A stretch of 64,000 bases of DNA, taken from NCBI GenBank assembly GCA_015521085.1, contig WAOW01000005.1:1-64000 (forward strand), given 5' to 3'. How positions within the stretch are numbered: the stretch's first letter is position 1; each line of letters starts with the position of its first letter. A program made the position numbers and the translations under genes. This DNA comes from Candidatus Thermodiscus eudorianus. Lineage in GTDB: Archaea > Thermoproteota > Thermoprotei_A > Sulfolobales > Acidilobaceae. The notes beneath the pieces were generated by a model. That model ran no database searches and was not told the origin of the DNA. It worked only from the letters and a program-made list of their open reading frames with translations. Below, one piece after another: positions 18,091-26,199 of the stretch.

Positions 18091-18846
18091 TTGACGGTCA
18101 GGGTAGTACATCCAGCACCGGTCAAATTCAAGTACATAACCCAGACGCTAGCTAAGATCAATGACGAGGGAGACCTATTCTTCTCCCTAGAAGGCCTCGT
18201 AGCGTACCTCATGAGCCCCGATAAAACCAGTCTAGCGGTGCTGAGAGCGCCTATAACAGCCTTTGACGAGTACAGTGTAGACGATGAGGTCGTGATAAGG
18301 CTACGTACTGATGAGTTAAACAAAATCGTCAGAAGGGCCACGCGGAATGACGCCCTCGTCTTCGAACTTGAGTCGGGAGGCGATACCTTGAAGATCGTCC
18401 TGGAGGATAGGAAGACTGGCATCTCAAGGACCTTCTACCTTCCAGTTACTTTACTGGAGGCCAGGGAGATAAAGGAGCCAAGGATGGAGGGGAAAGCTAG
18501 GTTCATACTAGAAGCCGATGATTTCAAGAGTATGATCCAGGACGCCAAGATAGTTGGAGACGTCCTGGAGCTCAGGGCCACGAAGGAAGAGGTAATCGCG
18601 AGGGCCGCCGGGGAGGAGAAAGAGTACGAGTGGATAATGAAGGAGGGGGATCCATTGCTTAGCTTGAACGTAGCGGAGGAGTCGACTTCATCATATACGC
18701 TAAACAGCCTGCAGGCCCTGACAAAGCCTACCGGAGCCGCCGAGAGTGTAACGGTCGAGTTCGAAAACGACTATCCCCTGAGGGCGACCTTTACGTTCCC
18801 AAACGCCGAGAAACTGATTATCTACGCCGCGCCCGCCCTCGGCTAG
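18091..18846 (+). CDS. pcn: DNA polymerase sliding clamp (PCNA)
   Basis: A 251-residue clamp protein that tethers polymerase, FEN1, ligase and others to DNA. N-terminal VHPAPVKFKYITQTLAKI and the C-terminal PLRATFTFPNAEKLIIYAAPALG with the acidic-patch and interdomain features are typical of crenarchaeal PCNA. Crenarchaea usually have three paralogues that form a heterotrimer; only one is in the window. The frame is open upstream to 17968, but the TTG at 18091 follows a strong ribosome binding site and starts at the conserved N-terminus. The 3' end overlaps the zinc-ribbon gene by 29 bases. Confidence 0.94.
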   Translation: MTVRVVHPAPVKFKYITQTLAKINDEGDLFFSLEGLVAYLMSPDKTSLAVLRAPITAFDEYSVDDEVVIRLRTDELNKIVRRATRNDALVFELESGGDTLKIVLEDRKTGISRTFYLPVTLLEAREIKEPRMEGKARFILEADDFKSMIQDAKIVGDVLELRATKEEVIARAAGEEKEYEWIMKEGDPLLSLNVAEESTSSYTLNSLQALTKPTGAAESVTVEFENDYPLRATFTFPNAEKLIIYAAPALG

Positions 18847-19132
18847 GCTTTCCACCCCTATACCGGGCCTTCGACTTCAACTGCGAATCGATACTGGATA
18901 CGAGGGTATTGGCCTCGCCCCATCTAGCCTTGGGCGCCACCTTTCCAAGCTTCTTCACGATAGGCGCATTACAGTAGAATCCCCTATTGCCCCAGAGCGC
19001 TAGTATACAGTAGGGGCATATCAACACGGTCCTCCCATTATAGCGGCACTGGTATACGTAAGCCTTCCTACCGCAAACCTCGCACCGATACCAGCCTAGC
19101 GTGGCCCGAGGCATAACGCGACATCCCCGCAT
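18818..19132 (-). CDS. Small zinc-ribbon protein
   Basis: A 104-residue basic protein with two CxxC pairs, CEVCG (about 18-22) and CPYC (about 39-42), that should form one zinc ribbon, and an Arg/Lys/Gly-rich C-terminal tail (GGKPSRGRARRR) suited to nucleic acid binding. No family recognised. ATG start, with a second ATG at codon 7. Convergent overlap with PCNA; upstream lies a GC-rich foldable region. Confidence 0.7.
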   Translation of the reverse strand: MRGCRVMPRATLGWYRCEVCGRKAYVYQCRYNGRTVLICPYCILALWGNRGFYCNAPIVKKLGKVAPKARWGEANTLVSSIDSQLKSKARYRGGKPSRGRARRR

Positions 19133-19140
19133 TCGTCTAA

Positions 19141-19226
19141 GCCGTCATTCCTCGCCGCGGTCTACCAAGCGGGCCCGGGGAGGCTTGTCGCCCGCCGCGA
19201 TTGCCGCGGCTCCCGGGTCCGGCGTT
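19141..19226. ncRNA. Candidate structured RNA or terminator, GC-rich intergenic element
   Basis: A strongly GC-rich stretch between two genes read leftward. Bases 19171-19179 pair with 19212-19220 (nine pairs, one G-U), and inside this GCCGCG at 19194-19199 pairs perfectly with CGCGGC at 19205-19210 over a five-base loop. A GTTTTAA follows on the plus strand. Strand and class are undecided: it could be a small RNA, a terminator of the DUF72 gene, or a leader of the zinc-ribbon gene. Confidence 0.35.
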
Positions 19227-19240
19227 TTAACTATACCTTC

Positions 19241-20008
19241 CTAGGGGTTATTTAGGATAGAGGACTCATAGAGTCTCTTAAACGCGACTGCGTCCTCATA
19301 GGAAAACACGTTGTTGAACAATACATACGAGAGCCCCCACCTGCCACTCCTGACTATATCAAGCAGCCTCTGGAGGTCCTCTACTGTATACTTGTACCTG
19401 TAATTGACCTCGCTTCCCCCCAGCCCGTGGAGACGCGTGTAGAGCGTATCCTGGCTAGGGGGAGGCGTGCGCCCCCTTAAGACGTCGCCAGCGATGAGGA
19501 GGCCGAACTCCCTGTTGAAGCTCTCAAGGAGATCCCTCCTATTCCACCATTCCCCTCGGGGCTCCCAGGCCAGGGTATATCCCTCTGGCCAGTGCTTTGA
19601 TAGGAAGGTCGATAGACGGTTTATGTTTTCTTCCGTTGGCTTGAAGCTCGCCGGCGTTTGCAGGACTATTATCATTGCTCCGATCGCCTCTGCCGCGTTT
19701 ATAGTCTCTCCCCAAGCCCATGCAACCACTTTATTGTCCTGGAAGAAGCCATAGTCCTCCTTGCCGCCGGGAACGGGCTTTTTCAGTCTTTTCCATAGCT
19801 TTGCATTGTACTTGTGGGTAACTAGCATCCATGCTTTAATGCTGAACTCGAAGTCCTCCGGAGCCTCCTGTCTTATGCGTTTTAGAGACGAGATTACACG
19901 GGGGTCGTAGAAGGTCTGCTGCACCTCTACTATGTCTAGCTCGGCGAATACCAGTCTACGCGACCTGGTAAAACCACAGGTACCCACTTTAACGTTGATC
20001 CTCGTCAA
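19241..20008 (-). CDS. DUF72 family protein
   Basis: A 255-residue TIM-barrel-like protein of the DUF72/YecE family. Typical elements are the N-terminal KVGTCGF, VEVQQTFYD, FEFSIKAW, the LAWEPRGEWW segment, and TLYTRLHG near the end. Function in the family is not established; a role in repair or in sugar chemistry has been suspected. TTG start, overlapping the upstream metallo-beta-lactamase-fold gene by 20 bases, so the two are probably one operon. Confidence 0.9.
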   Translation of the reverse strand: MTRINVKVGTCGFTRSRRLVFAELDIVEVQQTFYDPRVISSLKRIRQEAPEDFEFSIKAWMLVTHKYNAKLWKRLKKPVPGGKEDYGFFQDNKVVAWAWGETINAAEAIGAMIIVLQTPASFKPTEENINRLSTFLSKHWPEGYTLAWEPRGEWWNRRDLLESFNREFGLLIAGDVLRGRTPPPSQDTLYTRLHGLGGSEVNYRYKYTVEDLQRLLDIVRSGRWGLSYVLFNNVFSYEDAVAFKRLYESSILNNP

Positions 20009-20738
20009 TCCACGAGGGTCCCTCCTTCTCTACCATGTCTAGATACTCTCTGGCGGCCGGCCCGATATAACACCTGACGCTGGTGCAGAGTATGCCTGGG
20101 TCTAATCCCTTGATCCTGTCGAGGCTTCTCCACCAGTCCCTCTCGCTAGACCCCCACTTGTTAGAGAGGCTCCCCAGTGCATCTCCGACGACTACAAGTC
20201 TATCCTCGCCCTCGACAACTATTGATTGGCTACCCGGGGTATGACCTGGGGTGTGTATCATGGAGAGGGTGATCTTGTCCAGGCTCAACTCGTATGGGTC
20301 CCCCTCGACAACTAAACCCACAGGGACCCCCCGGAACCGGAGTCCATAATCTCTAGCAGCGGTCCTATCTTCGTCGCCTTCCTCGATCCATCTTGAGTCT
20401 GGTGGGCGAGCTGCTATAGTAGCTTTTAGAACATCGTGGACCCACCAGTCTCCCCCCGAATTATTTACATGCCCATGCGTATTTACAGCGATCTCGATCG
20501 AGAACCGCCTGGGGTAGCCTAGCTCTGCCAGGGAAGCTGCGATCGCCTTAACCGCGGCCTCGACGCCGGACCCAGTGTCTACTAGAACCGCTTTTTCGCC
20601 GTCGACTACCAGGACTGACACGGCGTCTATAGGAGTGGCCAGGCCTGGGTAAAGAACTAGGTACGCGTATCCCGTTAGCCTTAACTTGAGCGGCACCACT
20701 GGGACCCTTTCCCGTCCTCTACTGGGTAAATGCTTCAA
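19989..20738 (-). CDS. Metallo-beta-lactamase-fold hydrolase with altered metal motif
   Basis: A 249-residue MBL-fold protein. The usual THxHxDH motif is THGHVNN: the first two histidines are kept, the Asp-His pair is Asn-Asn. The later HTPGHTPGS and VVGDAL elements are intact. Loss of the Asp-His pair would remove the second metal, so it may be a one-metal enzyme or inactive. The 3' end overlaps DUF72 and the 5' end overlaps the AbrB-ACT gene by 20 bases, suggesting a three-gene leftward operon. Confidence 0.88.
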   Translation of the reverse strand: MKHLPSRGRERVPVVPLKLRLTGYAYLVLYPGLATPIDAVSVLVVDGEKAVLVDTGSGVEAAVKAIAASLAELGYPRRFSIEIAVNTHGHVNNSGGDWWVHDVLKATIAARPPDSRWIEEGDEDRTAARDYGLRFRGVPVGLVVEGDPYELSLDKITLSMIHTPGHTPGSQSIVVEGEDRLVVVGDALGSLSNKWGSSERDWWRSLDRIKGLDPGILCTSVRCYIGPAAREYLDMVEKEGPSWIDEDQR

Positions 20739-21138
20739 AACTCCTAATCCTTACCAGCGTAACCACGTCTAGCTCTTCCAACGCCCTCTTAACGTCCTCT
20801 ATGCCTGCCTTGGCCTTGGACACGTCTACGATCACTGTACAATTCCCGCTCTCCCCTCTGGAGATGGCAGCGCACCTAGTCGCTACTATATCTATGTGCA
20901 TTTCCGCTAGTTTTTGCGTTAGCATGGCTAGCGCTCCTGGTTTATCCATCATCTCTACTTCGATCTCGTAGATGTATTTGCTTGACGCCGATATGGGGGA
21001 GATAATTATCTCCCTCCGGTCCAGGTCGGCTAGTAGGACTACTATCATCCCGGGCTCTATGTCTAGCGCCTCTCTGATAGTCTGGGGTATTGTTACCCTG
21101 CCCTTCGAATCTATCTTGGCCAGAGAGGTCAGTCTCAT
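20719..21138 (-). CDS. AbrB/SpoVT DNA-binding domain fused to an ACT domain
   Basis: About 139 residues. The first 45 form a swapped-hairpin AbrB domain (AKIDSKGRVTIPQTIREAL); the rest is an ACT domain (YEIEVEMMDKPGALAMLTQKLAEM) that usually binds amino acids. The protein is thus likely a ligand-responsive transcription regulator; ligand and targets are unknown. The open frame reaches 21177, but a TATA box at 21184-21192 places transcription start near 21162, and an ATG at 21138 follows a G-rich site, so the shorter form is preferred. Divergent from the nuclease/MoxR gene group. Confidence 0.85.
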   Translation of the reverse strand: MRLTSLAKIDSKGRVTIPQTIREALDIEPGMIVVLLADLDRREIIISPISASSKYIYEIEVEMMDKPGALAMLTQKLAEMHIDIVATRCAAISRGESGNCTVIVDVSKAKAGIEDVKRALEELDVVTLVRIRSFEAFTQ

Positions 21139-21183
21139 CCCACTAACCCCCACTTCCGTTCCACTAGTAGATAACATTGGGAG

Positions 21184-21192
21184 ATTTATAAA
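21184..21192 (-). promoter_or_regulatory. TATA box of the AbrB-ACT gene
   Basis: Read on the minus strand this is TTTATAAAT. Distance to the ATG at 21138 is about 50 bases, leaving a leader of about 25 bases with a G-rich ribosome binding site. It makes the longer start at 21177 unlikely. Confidence 0.5.
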
Positions 21193-21269
21193 GAGATATT
21201 GGGTTATTTCGCGAAGAGGCCATTCAATTATAAGACGCCATACAATGATACAGGTATGGGGGTGGGTGT

Positions 21270-21515
21270 ATGAAGAGGCTCTACAGGATCTATTACAACA
21301 CCTTTAGCGATGAATCGCATGAGAGGGTGAAGGAGGTCCTTAGAAAGAAGTATAATGCAGAGCTAGTAGACCACAAGTCTAGGATACACAGCGACTTCCG
21401 GTATATAGAGCTGCTACTGGAAGAGCCCGGCTACGAGGACGAGATAAGAGATCTTATAAAGGGTCTCCTGGGGACCATGTATGTGAAAGTTGACTGGATA
21501 GATACGACAAAGTGA
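21270..21515 (+). CDS. Small hypothetical protein
   Basis: Eighty-one residues, acidic, predicted alpha-beta (RLYRIYYNTF strand, a helix SHERVKEVLRKKY, then IELLLEEPG and VKVDWID). No family recognised. A G-rich site directly precedes its ATG and the stop is seven bases before the Cas4-like nuclease gene, so the two are very likely co-transcribed and translationally coupled. Confidence 0.7.
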   Translation: MKRLYRIYYNTFSDESHERVKEVLRKKYNAELVDHKSRIHSDFRYIELLLEEPGYEDEIRDLIKGLLGTMYVKVDWIDTTK

Positions 21516-21522
21516 ATGTGGC

Positions 21523-22182
21523 ATGAGGGACCCTAGGAAGATAATAGTGTACCCCAGCGAGTTACATGAATACGCATACTGTCCCCGGTTCTACTTCTTC
21601 GATGTCCACGTGGGGAGAAGCTTTACGGCGGCCGAGCGTATTAGACTCTGGATCGGCCGTATACTACACTGGATCAAGGGATTACCCGACAGGGCCAAGG
21701 GGAGGATACTAGAAGAGAGAATCGAGGTCGAGGTCGGATCGAACATCGTGCTACGAGGGCGACCGGACTCTTATGAAGTCCGTGGAGGCGATCTCGTAGT
21801 TATAGAGAGGAAGAGTGGCAGGGGTCCCTCGAAGGGCGTGTGGGTGAGTGATTCAGCCCAGGCATCGGCCTACGCCTTCATGCTGACTCGCCTGCTCAAC
21901 GCGAAGAACGCTCTAATAAAGATCGAGTACTTAAGCCGGTCTCGCTCGTCGACCCTGGACGAGGAGAAGGTTTCTAGGCTCCTCAAATTGATAGACGAGG
22001 TGGTGCTGGTGAGGGAGCACGGTATAGTCCCCTACGCGAAGAGGAGCGCCAGGAAATGCGCTAAGTGTCCTTTCAGGGAGCTGTGCTATAAGCTCGACGA
22101 GGGACTCGATGGCCTCGACGCTGAACTCTATGAGCCTGGCCGTTGGCTGGCCGAGGTCCCTGTAGACGACTCGTTTAGCTAG
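21523..22182 (+). CDS. Cas4-like RecB-family exonuclease, not CRISPR-linked here
   Basis: A 219-residue PD-(D/E)XK nuclease of the Cas4 group. The first iron-sulfur cysteine is in EYAYCPRFYF near residue 20, the catalytic residues are in RGRPDSYEV (D) and VVIERKSG (ExK), and the other three cysteines are in CAKCPFRELC near 182-191. Four cysteines fit a 4Fe-4S cluster. Cas4 proteins cut single-stranded DNA ends. No CRISPR repeats or other cas genes occur in the window, so this is a solo Cas4. A MoxR-VWA pair follows. Confidence 0.87.
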   Translation: MRDPRKIIVYPSELHEYAYCPRFYFFDVHVGRSFTAAERIRLWIGRILHWIKGLPDRAKGRILEERIEVEVGSNIVLRGRPDSYEVRGGDLVVIERKSGRGPSKGVWVSDSAQASAYAFMLTRLLNAKNALIKIEYLSRSRSSTLDEEKVSRLLKLIDEVVLVREHGIVPYAKRSARKCAKCPFRELCYKLDEGLDGLDAELYEPGRWLAEVPVDDSFS

Positions 22183-22246
22183 CGGTCCCAACGGGTAATT
22201 AGCTCTGGAGCATCCAGTTAATCAAAGGTGCTGGGGAGCCTGTGCT

Positions 22247-23185
22247 ATGCCGGGAGTAGGGTCGATCGAAGAGCTAGTCCGCGAGATATACGGTGAGGCC
22301 ATCAAGTCGGATATAGGGAGCCCAGTAAGGGACCCCCAGGAAGCGGTCAGGATTCTTGAGGATAAATACAAGCTTGTCGTCGATAAACGAATAGTAGCGG
22401 TCACCTACGCCGCCTTCATGACTTCAAGACCTGTTCTATTCGAGGGACCCCCCGGGACTGGGAAGACTGAGATAGGAGAGGCCCTCCTGGAGCTCTGGAG
22501 CGGGAAAAAGCCCTTCATACTTCCATGCAGTGAGAACTACGATGAGTACAAGGTTATAGGCGACTTCCACCCAGTAATGGCCTTGAGAAAGGGTTTCAAC
22601 GAGGAAAGCTTCATCCCCCGGCCCCTGCTAGCGGCCCTCATACTGGACACAGGGGTTCTAGTGGATGAGATAAGGAGGAGCAGCGAGGACTTCCAAAACC
22701 TGCTCCTGGATATATCGGATAAGAGGAGGATAATAGTACCAGAACTCAGGCGAATGTTTAAGGCTAATGGGTACGGCTTCCAGATAATATTCACTAGTAA
22801 CCCGGAGGACATAGCCCAGAACGAGTTAAGCGACGCGTTCCTCAGGAGGGTTGTCAGGGTGAGCTTCGACTATCCGCCGAGAGACGTTGAGGCCAGGATA
22901 GTCAGGATCAGGACCAACTCTAAACCCCGGATACCCCCAGACATAGCAGGCACCATAATCGACGTGATAACCGCTCTCAGGAAGTCGGGAGTCCAGCACA
23001 AGCCTGGCACGGCTGAGGCCGTGCTATGGGCTAGGATGGCTCAGGAACTAGCGCGGATCCGTGGATCCGACATAGTCAGCGTGAACGACGTCGCGGAGGT
23101 GGGGATGCCCGTGCTCGCCAAGAGGGTTGAGGACGAAGAAGAGGTCAGGGAGATCCTAGAGAGGTTCCTCGGTGGCGGACCTTGA
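22247..23185 (+). CDS. MoxR-type AAA+ ATPase
   Basis: A 312-residue AAA+ protein with Walker A EGPPGTGKTE (about 66-75), Walker B GVLVDEIRR, and sensor I FTSNP. MoxR ATPases act as chaperones that load metal or remodel protein complexes together with a VWA partner. The partner gene starts inside the stop codon of this one (TTGA overlap), which shows translational coupling. ATG start. Confidence 0.93.
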   Translation: MPGVGSIEELVREIYGEAIKSDIGSPVRDPQEAVRILEDKYKLVVDKRIVAVTYAAFMTSRPVLFEGPPGTGKTEIGEALLELWSGKKPFILPCSENYDEYKVIGDFHPVMALRKGFNEESFIPRPLLAALILDTGVLVDEIRRSSEDFQNLLLDISDKRRIIVPELRRMFKANGYGFQIIFTSNPEDIAQNELSDAFLRRVVRVSFDYPPRDVEARIVRIRTNSKPRIPPDIAGTIIDVITALRKSGVQHKPGTAEAVLWARMAQELARIRGSDIVSVNDVAEVGMPVLAKRVEDEEEVREILERFLGGGP

Positions 23186-25173
23186 GCATCGACGATGACG
23201 ATATTATCAATACCATTATAGAGGTCGGATACAAGCTGAGAGGTCAAAATAAGACCGTCTCCACTGCAGATCTCGTAAAAGCTGTTGAACTAGCGAAGTC
23301 ATACAAACTACTCACCGGTTCGATGACAAGGACAGACCTAGCATACATCCTCTGGACCTCCTTCACTGGCGTGCAAGCGGGGCTTGAATACTTCGAGGAG
23401 CTAGTTGCGAAGGAACTAGCCGGGAGGGGGGTGAGGGAGCGTGCAGAGAAGATTGCTAGAGAGCTGAGAAAGGAGATCGGGGCGATGGGAGTACGCCCCG
23501 GCGATAGGGTCTCCAAGAAGAGGCTAGCCAAGAAGTCCAGCAAGGAGAGGAGAGCAGCGTTAGCCTCGTATACAAAGCTAAAGAGTATCGGGGCGATAAG
23601 GGGCAGGCCGGGCAGGGAGAGACTACTCTCGAACCAGGAGCTAGATAGGCTCGCTTGGAGAATCGCTCTCAACGGCTACTCAAGTATCGACGAGGCCGCT
23701 AGAGGCATGTACAGCGCTAGATGGGATGACTTAATGAACACCGTTGAAGCAAGAATTAGGCCCGACCGGAGTCAATTATCGGGTATGAGCGAGAGGAACC
23801 TTCTCAAATTAGCTGAAGCTGCCAAGAGAAAGCATGACCGTACAACGCGAGAGCTCGTGGCCGAAGAGCTGGCTAGAAGGGTGAACTCTGGATCAAGGAT
23901 ACATGATCCCAATCGGGTGGCCGAGATCCTTGAAGATGCAGGTCTTCTTACACCCGTCATAAGGAGGAGGCTGGCTAGCGTCTCCAGGCTCGATGTAGAC
24001 AAGCTTGGAGTTAATGACATCATCGACGCCGCCAATACTATGGGCATCGACGCCGGAGGCGAGCTCGTCGCCAAGGGAGTCAACAGCCTAGACTCTGAGG
24101 ACGCAAGGAAGCTAGTCAGCAGCGTCAATCCACGACTCCTATGGAGTCTCGGGAGGGGATCCTTGAGGAAGCTTGGAGGGGGCCTATTACTGGAGGCCGC
24201 TGTTAACGCTGCTAAGAGCTTAAGGGAGGCGCTTAAATATGCCGAGACTGGAGACGAGGCTAGAGCTGATATGGCGAAGTACTATGTAGAGCGCGCCCTG
24301 AGGGAATTGCATAGAGGCGGCACCGCCGATGGTTCCTCGCTTGTTAACTACTCTCATGTGGTTGAAATGATAAAGGAGTCTAACGCCATCATTGGCCTCG
24401 CTACATCTTTGAAGGGACCAGTGAATCCCGGGTTGGTAGATGAGGCTCTCAGGGGCCTAGACTACCCCGCTAGGATTAGGTTGCTTAGGGATATGTATAG
24501 GAGGGCTAACCCGGAGTGGAGCCGGTTGATCCTACGCGCGGCCGAGCGTATTCTGAATAGATTCTCGGCCCGGGAAGGGCTGAGGCTGCTCAGGGATAGG
24601 TATCTAGGTCAAACGCCTCCGGGCCGCATCGATGTGAGGAGGAGCATATATGGGAGTATAAGGTACGCTCCGAGGCCTATAGTATATCTGAAGAGGAAGA
24701 AGACATCTAGGATAAGCCTAGCACTGGACTCCAGCGGGTCTATGCTCGATTACTCGACATGGGCTATTGCGGTAGCAAGTCTATTCCCAAGGCATCTCCA
24801 GAGGCTCGTCGTATTCAGCCACGATACTATAGTGCACGAGGGCCCCTTCACGAAGAGAGAGTTTATCAGAGCTCTCTTCGACGCCGATTTCACCGGGTTC
24901 ACGAACATCTCGAAAGCCCTACTGCAGGCTAACGTCCCGGGTGTTAAGAAGATGATTGTGATAACCGATCTGAGGCAAACGATCAGGGACGAGCCGGTCG
25001 AGGAGGTTGTTGCCAGGCTAGTCAAGGCGGGTAAACGGGTTATCTTCATAGTACCAGGGAGCCACGACGAGATAACCCGGGTTAGAGTCGAAGAGCAGGG
25101 AGCTAGGGTCGTTATAGCCTCCACGCCGAGGAGGGCCGCACAACACTTGCTCAGGATACTCCTCCGATCCTAG
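23182..25173 (+). CDS. VWA-domain protein, partner of the MoxR ATPase
   Basis: A 663-residue protein. The first 500 residues are mostly helical and charged, with no recognised domain. The last 155 form a von Willebrand A domain with the metal-dependent adhesion site DSSGS in ISLALDSSGSMLDYS, the threonine in FTGFTNISKAL, and the aspartate in VITDLRQ. This is the usual CoxE-like companion of MoxR. Its stop lies about 90 bases before the ribosomal protein operon, which has its own TATA box. Confidence 0.9.
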   Translation: MSIDDDDIINTIIEVGYKLRGQNKTVSTADLVKAVELAKSYKLLTGSMTRTDLAYILWTSFTGVQAGLEYFEELVAKELAGRGVRERAEKIARELRKEIGAMGVRPGDRVSKKRLAKKSSKERRAALASYTKLKSIGAIRGRPGRERLLSNQELDRLAWRIALNGYSSIDEAARGMYSARWDDLMNTVEARIRPDRSQLSGMSERNLLKLAEAAKRKHDRTTRELVAEELARRVNSGSRIHDPNRVAEILEDAGLLTPVIRRRLASVSRLDVDKLGVNDIIDAANTMGIDAGGELVAKGVNSLDSEDARKLVSSVNPRLLWSLGRGSLRKLGGGLLLEAAVNAAKSLREALKYAETGDEARADMAKYYVERALRELHRGGTADGSSLVNYSHVVEMIKESNAIIGLATSLKGPVNPGLVDEALRGLDYPARIRLLRDMYRRANPEWSRLILRAAERILNRFSAREGLRLLRDRYLGQTPPGRIDVRRSIYGSIRYAPRPIVYLKRKKTSRISLALDSSGSMLDYSTWAIAVASLFPRHLQRLVVFSHDTIVHEGPFTKREFIRALFDADFTGFTNISKALLQANVPGVKKMIVITDLRQTIRDEPVEEVVARLVKAGKRVIFIVPGSHDEITRVRVEEQGARVVIASTPRRAAQHLLRILLRS

Positions 25174-25223
25174 GGAATCACATTAAAACCGGTAGACAAC
25201 TCCTAAGCTTCCGGGAGATAGAG

Positions 25224-25230
25224 CTATAAA
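25224..25230 (+). promoter_or_regulatory. TATA box before uS19 and the ribosomal protein operon
   Basis: CTATAAA, with transcription expected to begin near 25252. This favours the TTG at 25266, which follows GGGGGG, over the GTG at 25236 as the uS19 start. It also shows that the operon need not depend on the upstream MoxR-VWA genes. Confidence 0.5.
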
Positions 25231-25265
25231 GCGGAGTGGATTCGCGCTATCGGGGGGTTAAACGG

Positions 25266-25709
25266 TTGGCTAAAGACATAGAGTTCCCGCCAGAGTGGGC
25301 CCGGTTCAGGTATAGAGGTAAGAAGCTTGAGGAGCTACTAGAAATGCCTCTAGATGACCTGGTCAAGCTACTACCATCGAGGCAGAGGAGGAGCCTGCTC
25401 AGGGGCTTCACACCAGCCCAGAAGAAGTTACTGCTGAAGATACGCAAGTTGAGGCCTAAAATAGTCGAGGCCTGGAAGAAGGGTAAGAGGCCTCCCGTGA
25501 TAAAGACCCATGTAAGAGATATGGTGATTCTGCCGGAGATGGTCGGCTATACCATTGCAGTCTATAACGGAAAGGAGTTCGTGCCCGTCCGTATTGTTCC
25601 CGAGATGATCGGGCACTATCTAGGAGAGTTCAGCCACACGACCAAGATCGTGACACACGGCGAACCCGGGCTCAAGGCGACGAGGAGCAGCTTACACATA
25701 GGCAAGTGA
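25266..25709 (+). CDS. rps19: Small ribosomal subunit protein uS19
   Basis: The first gene of the ribosomal cluster. Archaeal uS19 features are [32 protein letters not shown], and the C-terminal [19 protein letters not shown]. The protein lies in the head of the 30S subunit near uS13. The start was set at TTG 25266 from the TATA box and ribosome binding site; a GTG 30 bases earlier gives a longer form. uL3, uL4, uL23 and uL2, which normally precede uS19, are absent here. Confidence 0.95.
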   Translation: MAKDIEFPPEWARFRYRGKKLEELLEMPLDDLVKLLPSRQRRSLLRGFTPAQKKLLLKIRKLRPKIVEAWKKGKRPPVIKTHVRDMVILPEMVGYTIAVYNGKEFVPVRIVPEMIGHYLGEFSHTTKIVTHGEPGLKATRSSLHIGK

Positions 25710-25724
25710 GGGGGTGCATAGGAT

Positions 25725-26198
25725 TTGCCTCGCTGGAAATACAGCGTAAAGATACGGGACGAGAGCAAGATCGCAAAGGCTGTAATATGGGATGCGCCGG
25801 TGCATCCAAAGATAATGAGAGAGGTGGCGGAGGCCATCAAAGGCATGTGGCTGGGCGAGGCCAGGGAGTATCTACGCCGGGTCATTAAAATGGAGGAAGC
25901 TGTACCTTTCAGGCGGGCTCATGGAAAACAGGCACATAGAAGGGGTCTAGCCGACAGGTGGGGTTGGCCCATAGGAAGATACCCCGTGAAGGCTGCCAAG
26001 TACATGTTAAAACTGGTTAACAACGTGGAAAACAACGCAGCCCAGAAGCAGCTAGACGTTGAGCGGCTCAAAATCATACACGTGGCCGCCCACAAGGGCC
26101 TAACGCTCAAGAGGTGGATGCCCAGAGCCTATGGCAGGGCGTCCCCGAAGAATAGAATCCACAGTCACGTGGAGATTGTAGTGGAGGAGGTGAGTTAG
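25725..26198 (+). CDS. rpl22: Large ribosomal subunit protein uL22
   Basis: A 157-residue archaeal uL22, whose long beta hairpin lines the exit tunnel. Visible signature: PVKAAKYMLKLVNNVENNA and the C-terminal RASPKNRIHSHVEIVV. TTG start 15 bases after uS19, and one base before the uS3 start follows its stop, so the genes are tightly coupled. Confidence 0.96.
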   Translation: MPRWKYSVKIRDESKIAKAVIWDAPVHPKIMREVAEAIKGMWLGEAREYLRRVIKMEEAVPFRRAHGKQAHRRGLADRWGWPIGRYPVKAAKYMLKLVNNVENNAAQKQLDVERLKIIHVAAHKGLTLKRWMPRAYGRASPKNRIHSHVEIVVEEVS

Positions 26199-26199
26199 C

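Noticed and set aside
21523-22182. CRISPR-Cas locus
   Set aside because: The Cas4-like gene has no cas1, cas2 or other cas neighbours, and no repeat-spacer array is visible anywhere in the window.
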